16,927 nucleotides of DNA, from NCBI GenBank assembly GCA_041082245.1, contig JBDOIE010000213.1:1-16927 (forward strand), given 5' to 3'. Within the stretch, counting starts at the first letter, position 1. Every line of letters starts with the position of its first letter. Shown here piece after piece: positions 12,064 to 16,927 of the stretch. A program made the position numbers and the translations under genes. The stretch is from DAOTVY01 sp041082245 (GTDB lineage Bacteria; Chloroflexota; Chloroflexia; DTKN01). The notes beneath the pieces are model-generated. The model did no database searches. It had not been told where the DNA came from and saw nothing but the letters and a program-made list of their open reading frames with translations.

Positions 12064-13233
12064 CTACGGAACGATCACGCGGAACGGCACGGGTACAAAA
12101 GTCAGCAGGAATACGGCCATCATCACGCAAGCGAGGAGTATTTGCCACGGCTTGAGGCGTGTGACGTCGTCAAGCGGGAGCGCTTGCCGTCTCCCGAGCA
12201 GGAAGATCAGTCCGGCCCACAGCAGCCACCCCCACCACTGAAAGACCGCGGCCAGCACGACCAGCACGACGATGATCGCCTGTGTGAGATAACGGGCGCG
12301 CCGACCCAGCAAGGCGTAGGCAATATGTCCACCGTCCAGCTGCCCTGCCGGGATCAAGTTCAGCCCGGTCACGAGGAGGCCGGCCCAACCCGCGAAGGCG
12401 AGCGGCCCGAGGAATACATCCTCGCCGTGCCCCGGCAGGCACCCGTAGAGAGCCATGCGCAGGATCTCGAACGGTGTGTGCCCCGTTCCCGGGGAGCAAT
12501 CCGGCAGGAAGCGGCCAAAGAGGAACACCTTCAGCAGGCCGTAGAGGATCGAGTTGCCTTCCATGAGCGAGGGCTGTGTTGCAGGCAGGGGCTGGACCGT
12601 AGAGTGGCTCAAGCCCAGCAACACGAGGGGTATCGCGAAAAGCAGGCCCGAGAGCGGCCCCGCGACGCCGACCGCAAGGAGATGTCGCCGATTCTGCGGG
12701 GGCGCCTTCATCTGGATGAAGGCACCCATGGTGCCGAGCGGCGGGAGCGGAAACGGGATAAAGTGCGGAAGGCTCACGGGCACGCCGAGCCGTCGTCCGA
12801 CCAGGAAGTGCCCCATTTCGTGGGCCAGGAGGATGGTCATCAGCCCTGCAGCGAAGGGAACCCCTGAGAGGATGTTGGCCCAGAGCGAGCGCGCTGGATC
12901 CCATTCCATACCTGCGAACAGTGTGGACAACACCGTAGCCAGGAAGAGCACGAGCGGAAGCTTCCAGTTCGGCCGCCCGGCCGGAAGTCTCCCCGGCACG
13001 GCCGTGATGCGCTGTCCCTGCGCGCCGTCGTCGCGGAACAGGGGGGTATAGCCCAGGGACTGGAAGCGCCGGAACACCTCCGGGTACGCACGGTCGCTTT
13101 CCACCAGGAAGCGTCCGCGCAGGTGCACTGTGCCGTGCTGTCGGGCGTCGAGTTCCACCGCCTCGACCAGGAACAGGCCGACCACGGCTTCCTGAAGCAA
13201 GAGCGTCACATCGGGTTCCCGTGCTTCGAACAA
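12064..13233 (-). CDS. Site-2-type intramembrane metalloprotease, peptidase M50
   Basis: This 389-residue zinc protease should cut substrates inside the membrane. The zinc motif HEMGH (138-142) lies in a hydrophobic helix (AAGLMTILLAHEMGHFLVGRR). The third-ligand motif NLIPAGQLDGGH (292-303, D300) lies in a later helix. An N-terminal soluble domain (1-85, with a LGYTP turn) precedes several membrane spans; PDZ domains are absent. The layout resembles the chloroplast EGY and related bacterial enzymes more than RseP. I choose TTG at 13233-13231 as start because AAGGAGG lies five bases before it and overlaps the stop of the upstream gene; an in-frame ATG at 13290 would overlap that gene by 47 bases. 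It is the last gene of the DUF169-YYY-M50 operon. The substrate is unknown. Confidence 0.9.
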   Translation of the reverse strand: MFEAREPDVTLLLQEAVVGLFLVEAVELDARQHGTVHLRGRFLVESDRAYPEVFRRFQSLGYTPLFRDDGAQGQRITAVPGRLPAGRPNWKLPLVLFLATVLSTLFAGMEWDPARSLWANILSGVPFAAGLMTILLAHEMGHFLVGRRLGVPVSLPHFIPFPLPPLGTMGAFIQMKAPPQNRRHLLAVGVAGPLSGLLFAIPLVLLGLSHSTVQPLPATQPSLMEGNSILYGLLKVFLFGRFLPDCSPGTGHTPFEILRMALYGCLPGHGEDVFLGPLAFAGWAGLLVTGLNLIPAGQLDGGHIAYALLGRRARYLTQAIIVVLVVLAAVFQWWGWLLWAGLIFLLGRRQALPLDDVTRLKPWQILLACVMMAVFLLTFVPVPFRVIVP

Positions 13234-13238
13234 GGCAA

Positions 13239-13246
13239 CCTCCTTA
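13239..13246 (-). promoter_or_regulatory. Shine-Dalgarno overlapping a stop codon, sets the M50 TTG start
   Basis: On the minus strand TAAGGAGG (13246-13239) contains both the TAA stop of the DUF2298 gene and a near-perfect ribosome-binding site, five bases before TTG (13233-13231). Terminating ribosomes would land on the next initiation site. Confidence 0.75.
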
Positions 13247-15859
13247 CCAACGCGCTGCGGTCTGTACCACACCGCTGGTTTCGGCCGCATAGCGCACGCC
13301 TGGGCGGGCGGCCGTTCCGGAGGGACCCGCAGGTGCGACACTGCTGGGGATGTCGGGGTCGGGCCGGACGCGGTAGATCTGTACCCCGGGTGCCTCGAAG
13401 ACCAGCGTGCCGAGCTGTGCGAACTTGGCGCGTGCCTCGGGAGAGAGAGCCAGCTCGAGCGAACCGAGAAAGACATAATCGACAGAGTAGGCTTTCAACA
13501 GTTCCTGCGCCTCAGCAGGGTCCGCCGTTTCCAGGATCCGTCGTGCCGCTTCCAGGCGCGCCGGGATCTCCCGGAGCGCCTGTGGCTGTCCGCCACGCCA
13601 CTGGTACTCGTGGCCGTCCCACCCGATCAGGGTAGGCCGGCCCGTCGCGGCCGATACCCGCCCATAATAGCCCCATTCCGGCCCCACGGCTTCCAGCACC
13701 ACCGCGTCAGGCTCCGCTTTCCGGTTCAGCCACTGCACGCCCGCATAGTCGCCGGGGTAATTGCCTTTCATGAAGGCAAGGCCGTCCAGGGACCAGGGCC
13801 GCTTCCCCCGCGCGAGCTGCCCGCGCAGGGTGCACACCGGATAGACGAGCGCCCCGGCCAGCAGGAGAAGGAACGGCACGCTCCAAAGCGCGGCGGCCGC
13901 GCGGTGCCTGAGGAAACGGCGTCCCGCCTGGCCGAGCACAAAGGCCGCCGCGATCCCGAGCATGAGCCAGACCTGGTAGTAGAACTTGAATACGGTGTTC
14001 ATCCGGCTCTCGAAGATGTCCCGCAGGTACACCAGGTCGCACACCAGAAGGAGCACGCCCGAAAGGAGCAGGACCATCGCGACGAACGCTTCTTCGGGAG
14101 GCGCGCCGTCGAGCAGGTTCCAGGCGAGGTAAAGAAACGGTATCCAGAGGAGGAGGGGGAACCGCAGTCCAAGCGCAAGCCCCAAAGAGACGGCCGTCGT
14201 CACCCCGAACCCCGCCCAGCGTTTGCCTTTCGGAGAGCGGTCTGCCCACCGTGCGCCCAGCCAGAAAAGGGCTGGCCACAGGAACAGTCCGAACAGCAGG
14301 ATCACGGAATGCAACGACGTCTTGTCCCATACCACCGGGCCGATCGTGCGCACGATCTGCGAAAGCAGGGGTAGACGGACGATGCTGCCGAGTACTGGCA
14401 CGGAAAGGATCTCTGCGGGAATCTCTCGCGAACCGACCAGTGGACGGAACGTCAGGTGAAACGGCGCAAACAGCAGTACCGACAGTAGCACGAGCAGGGC
14501 GAGTTCTCCTGCTGGTCGATGCCAGGCCAAGTGCCCATTCGCCGACTGTCGGCGCCAGCGCCATAACCAGGCTCCACCCAGCAGCAGCAGGCCCGTCGGG
14601 TAGTCCCAGCTGTTTGTGACGTACAGGCTGCCGACGAGGATCGCCGCTACGATCAGGAGTCCCCACTTCCGTTTCCCCGGGCCCAGCGCGCGCACGCCGG
14701 GCTCGGGGGCCGAAGCCATGTTGAGGGAAAGGGCCATCACCGTGAGCAGCATCGGAAGCGCCATCACGTGGGGGTGCATATCTCCCAGGAAGAAGCTGAA
14801 GAACGGAAACTCGGTGATCGTGTAAGACCGCTCTGCTTCATCCGGGGATACGTAGCGTCGCCAGTTCAGGAAAGCTGCCCCCACGAGCCCCTCCCGACGC
14901 AGGCGCTCCAGCGCCTGCAAGGACGGGCGGTCGTCCCACACGACCCGAGAGGGCCACCACCAGTCGAAGTCTTCCCGCTGGTTGCCCACGGTCGGTGTGA
15001 CGGCATCGAAGCGGTCTCCGAACGACCCTGGCGTATAGACCGTATGCCCCAGAAGAACCGGTCCGCTCTCTCCCCGAAGGCGGGCGAGGAGCAGGGTCGC
15101 CAGTTCACCCGCATTCAGTGCTACCACCTGGTTGCTCCCGGTGATCCGCTGCAGCGCACCGGCCTGGTTTCCCACGAGCAACACGAGCAGGACGCTACAA
15201 CCGCCGACCAGCACAGCCTTCCACCGGGCATTCCGTTCTGCCAGGGCCGTCAGGTTGTACCCCAGACTGAAGCACCCGGTGGCCGCGAGAGCGAACAACC
15301 CGGCGAGGTTCAGGTTGAAAGCAACGGAGGAGGGCAGGCGCGCGAGCAGCGTCAGGCAGGCGGCGACAAAGTAGCCCATGTAGTAGTAATTGATGCTGTA
15401 GCCGGCCAGCCAGGGATCCTGCGGGGGCAGCCGGCGGCTCTGCAAGATCCCGTTCAGGAACGCGAGGTCCATCGGCTGCTCGGTGTGGTTGATGGATGCC
15501 CCGTCCCACGCCCCGTAGATACGCAGCAGAGCTCCCAGGAAGAGGAACGTAGCAAACAGCACCTCGTATCCCAAAACGAGCCGCCAGCGCGTGCGCACCC
15601 ATGTCCAGATCGTCCGATCGCGCAGGAGGAGCCATGAGGCAGCCAGTGGAAGGAGGCAGAACCAGACCAACCCCGCCCCGTAGCTGGCCAGCTGCCACAT
15701 ACCGAGCGTCCAGGATAGGAAAGCGGGCAGGAAGGAACCGAGGACGCGTGCGAGCGGCCATCCGCGGTCCGGAAGGTGTCGAAAAAGGACCAGGGTAAGC
15801 GGCAGCGCAAGCAGGCCCAGGAACTCCAGAAGCAGCCACCAGATCAAGAGTTCGGCCAT
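13244..15859 (-). CDS. DUF2298 'YYY' multi-span membrane protein, probable GT-C glycosyltransferase
   Basis: The 871-residue protein is mostly hydrophobic, with well over ten predicted membrane spans and a soluble C-terminal part (about 680-871). The family mark, three tyrosines after an N, is at 157-160 (SINYYYMGYF), preceded by TEQPMDLAFLNGIL (126-139) and QDPW. Other typical blocks are TEFPFFSFFLGDMHPHVMALP, split here as TEFPFFSFFLGD (349-360) plus MHPHVMALP (361-369), SWDYPTG (417-423) and ESRMNTVFKFYYQVW (617-631). This family is known in Chloroflexota and Archaea and is thought to be related to GT-C enzymes using polyprenyl-linked sugars; activity is unproven. The ATG at 15859 has only a weak GGGG site. 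It follows the DUF169 gene by 27 bases and precedes the M50 protease. Confidence 0.9.
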   Translation of the reverse strand: MAELLIWWLLLEFLGLLALPLTLVLFRHLPDRGWPLARVLGSFLPAFLSWTLGMWQLASYGAGLVWFCLLPLAASWLLLRDRTIWTWVRTRWRLVLGYEVLFATFLFLGALLRIYGAWDGASINHTEQPMDLAFLNGILQSRRLPPQDPWLAGYSINYYYMGYFVAACLTLLARLPSSVAFNLNLAGLFALAATGCFSLGYNLTALAERNARWKAVLVGGCSVLLVLLVGNQAGALQRITGSNQVVALNAGELATLLLARLRGESGPVLLGHTVYTPGSFGDRFDAVTPTVGNQREDFDWWWPSRVVWDDRPSLQALERLRREGLVGAAFLNWRRYVSPDEAERSYTITEFPFFSFFLGDMHPHVMALPMLLTVMALSLNMASAPEPGVRALGPGKRKWGLLIVAAILVGSLYVTNSWDYPTGLLLLGGAWLWRWRRQSANGHLAWHRPAGELALLVLLSVLLFAPFHLTFRPLVGSREIPAEILSVPVLGSIVRLPLLSQIVRTIGPVVWDKTSLHSVILLFGLFLWPALFWLGARWADRSPKGKRWAGFGVTTAVSLGLALGLRFPLLLWIPFLYLAWNLLDGAPPEEAFVAMVLLLSGVLLLVCDLVYLRDIFESRMNTVFKFYYQVWLMLGIAAAFVLGQAGRRFLRHRAAAALWSVPFLLLLAGALVYPVCTLRGQLARGKRPWSLDGLAFMKGNYPGDYAGVQWLNRKAEPDAVVLEAVGPEWGYYGRVSAATGRPTLIGWDGHEYQWRGGQPQALREIPARLEAARRILETADPAEAQELLKAYSVDYVFLGSLELALSPEARAKFAQLGTLVFEAPGVQIYRVRPDPDIPSSVAPAGPSGTAARPGVRYAAETSGVVQTAARW

Positions 15860-15886
15860 ACGTAACCCCGTGACGCCCGACGGCGG

Positions 15887-16690
15887 CTACGTGTTCCCTG
15901 CAGGTTCTTCTCCCGCGGAATCCTTGGCCCAGATTGCCTCCAGGCGCTCGTAGCTGTCCGGAAAACGGGCCGCATAGCGCAGGAAAGCGGGCACGGGGTA
16001 GCGCACCCCTCCCTTGTGCAACCCTTCCAATCCCTCCAGGATCTCCGGAAGCCAGCTGGCAGGGAAAGCGAACGCGAGCTCGTCGTCCTGGGTTTGCCCG
16101 AAAATGCGGTCCCCATAGCACGGCAGGATCACCTGGGGCCGGCCGGCCTGGAGCGTGCCCGGGAGGATGTCCGCGCAGTCCAGCCGGGCGCCAAAGGAGC
16201 TTTCGAGCCGTCCACCCTGCCGGTAGAGCGCAGCGGCCGTCAGAAGGAGCACTTGCGCCGGGTTGCCGTACACGAGCACGACATCCGGTTCTGCAGGGAT
16301 GCGTGAGAGGGGCGCGGCAAGGAGTGCCCGGTATTTGCCATAGGGAAGGCGCGGCGTAACAGCCTCGCTGCGCGCGCCGGCCTCTGCGGTCGCGGTATAC
16401 ATGCCTGCGCACAGGTGCCCTTCCAGGTAGTAAGGGACGACAGGCTCCACGCCGAGGACGATCTTGCCCGGCGGGCAGGCAAGGTCATCGCGACCTGCCG
16501 CGAGCGTCCACCCGTACCGTCGGGCGATAGCCCACAGCTGGCAGGTTGCCACGCGGATGCCCAGGTCTTGCAGCGGCCGGCGCACGCGAGGAGGGATATC
16601 CTCTTCGCGTTCCAGTAGCTTCAGTCCCAGGGGAAAACAGGCCGGCCGCAGGTAGCGTTCGAGGATTGTACACGCTTCGCCCGGTTCCAT
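15887..16690 (-). CDS. DUF169 family protein
   Basis: The 267-residue soluble protein matches my memory of DUF169, a family without established function found in archaea and bacteria. Characteristic parts are LGIRVATCQLWAIARRYGWT (43-62), the following AAGRDDLACPPGKIVLG (65-80), and EPDVVLVYGNPAQVLLL (134-150). Seven cysteines are present (7, 18, 50, 72, 94, 172, 191), of which C50 and C72 sit in the conserved blocks. No signal peptide or membrane helix is seen. The ATG at 16690 has GGAGG six bases upstream; the frame is open to 16915 but that part crosses the promoter. It is the first gene of the operon with the YYY protein and M50 protease. The link to them is positional only. Confidence 0.82.
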   Translation of the reverse strand: MEPGEACTILERYLRPACFPLGLKLLEREEDIPPRVRRPLQDLGIRVATCQLWAIARRYGWTLAAGRDDLACPPGKIVLGVEPVVPYYLEGHLCAGMYTATAEAGARSEAVTPRLPYGKYRALLAAPLSRIPAEPDVVLVYGNPAQVLLLTAAALYRQGGRLESSFGARLDCADILPGTLQAGRPQVILPCYGDRIFGQTQDDELAFAFPASWLPEILEGLEGLHKGGVRYPVPAFLRYAARFPDSYERLEAIWAKDSAGEEPAGNT

Positions 16691-16727
16691 AATTCGCCTC
16701 CATTGCCGAGCTTCCCGATGCGCGCCC

Positions 16728-16756
16728 ATTATAGCCCATGCCTGGAGCGCGGGCAA
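16728..16756 (-). promoter_or_regulatory. Sigma70-type promoter of the DUF169-YYY-M50 operon
   Basis: On the minus strand TTGCCC (16756-16751) and a perfect TATAAT (16733-16728) are spaced by 17 bases. Transcription would begin near 16721, giving a leader of about 30 bases with GGAGG before the ATG. No other promoter is evident within the three genes. Confidence 0.75.
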
Positions 16757-16927
16757 ACCCGATTCCCATCGGGAGCTCTGACGCACGGATGTTCGGGGAG
16801 AAGAGGACCCTATATCGCAAACGTCAAACGTGTTCCAGTTTCCCACGAACTGTCCCATGGTAGCGAGCCGAGCACGGCGATTTTCCTTCAAAGGCGAGTG
16901 GGTGGACAAGGGCACTGCCCTTGCCCG
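16757..16927. other. Non-coding stretch with small repeats at the window edge
   Basis: No convincing gene is seen here; the longest + strand reading from an ATG (16789) is 24 codons without a ribosome-binding site. Three small structures are present: CCCGAT/ATCGGG (16758-16773) just upstream of the promoter, a tandem heptamer CAAACGTCAAACGT (16818-16831), and CAAGGGC/GCCCTTG (16907-16923) near the end. The last could be the foot of a terminator for a gene beyond the window; no U-tract is visible. Confidence 0.4.

Noticed and set aside
12142..12867. 241-codon open frame on the plus strand
   Set aside because: It is antisense to the M50 protease, whose zinc motifs fall within this stretch; the translation is low-complexity and charged.
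14768..15637. 289-codon open frame on the plus strand
   Set aside because: It is antisense to the DUF2298 gene, which has clear family motifs throughout; no ribosome-binding site or motif supports the plus frame.
16691..16915. N-terminal extension of the DUF169 gene by 75 codons
   Set aside because: It would run through the TATAAT promoter and lacks a ribosome-binding site; GGAGG supports ATG 16690.
1..16927. CRISPR array, insertion sequence, prophage or toxin-antitoxin system
   Set aside because: No spaced direct repeats, transposase, integrase or phage proteins were seen; the PIN domain belongs to a YacL-type membrane protein, not a VapC toxin.

Overview
The window is GC-rich, densely coding bacterial DNA, most likely from a member of the Chloroflexota and perhaps the Thermomicrobia or a related thermophilic class. 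Two observations support this. One is a large membrane protein with the tri-tyrosine motif of the DUF2298 'YYY' family, which is known mainly from Chloroflexota and Archaea. The other is the general style: GC-rich codons, frequent GTG and TTG starts, and extended -10 promoters. The lineage call is inference; no rRNA or other marker is present to settle it.

Region 1 (1-3795, + strand) is a translation and transcription housekeeping cluster: the 3' end of tuf (EF-Tu), rpmG (L33), tRNA-Trp(CCA), secE, nusG, rplK (L11), rplA (L1), an L10 leader with an attenuator, rplJ (L10) and rplL (L7/L12). It ends at a strong hairpin. The usual rpoB-rpoC continuation is missing; an unrelated regulator gene with its own promoter follows.

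Region 2 (3796-4667, + strand) is a two-gene unit: an XRE-type repressor with a histidine-free cupin domain, then a 74-residue single-span membrane protein. It starts from an extended -10 promoter and a structured 5' UTR.

Region 3 (4701-7788, - strand) is a tightly packed operon read leftwards from a good sigma70-type promoter: a membrane-anchored PIN-TRAM protein, ispD, ispF and a Sir2-family deacylase. ispD and ispF overlap by 32 bases, and ispF and the sirtuin gene overlap by four bases. IspD and IspF catalyse two steps of the MEP isoprenoid pathway.

Region 4 (7843-12053, + strand) is a MacAB-like export operon: membrane-fusion protein, ABC ATPase and FtsX/MacB-type permease with start-stop overlaps, followed by a small lipoprotein of unknown role. 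It ends at a 14-bp hairpin shared with the convergent operon.

Region 5 (12064-16756, - strand) is a three-gene operon read leftwards from a TTGCCC/TATAAT promoter: a DUF169 protein, the DUF2298 'YYY' multi-span membrane protein (probable GT-C-type glycosyltransferase), and a site-2-type M50 intramembrane metalloprotease that begins with TTG behind a perfect Shine-Dalgarno sequence. The last roughly 170 bases hold no convincing gene.

The most interesting signals are three. First, an 11-nt perfect complementarity links the L10-binding part of the rplJ leader to the attenuator loop, suggesting a specific autoregulatory switch. Second is the uncharacterised DUF169-YYY-M50 operon. Third is the lipoprotein attached to the MacAB-like exporter. 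I found no CRISPR array, insertion sequence, prophage or defence locus.
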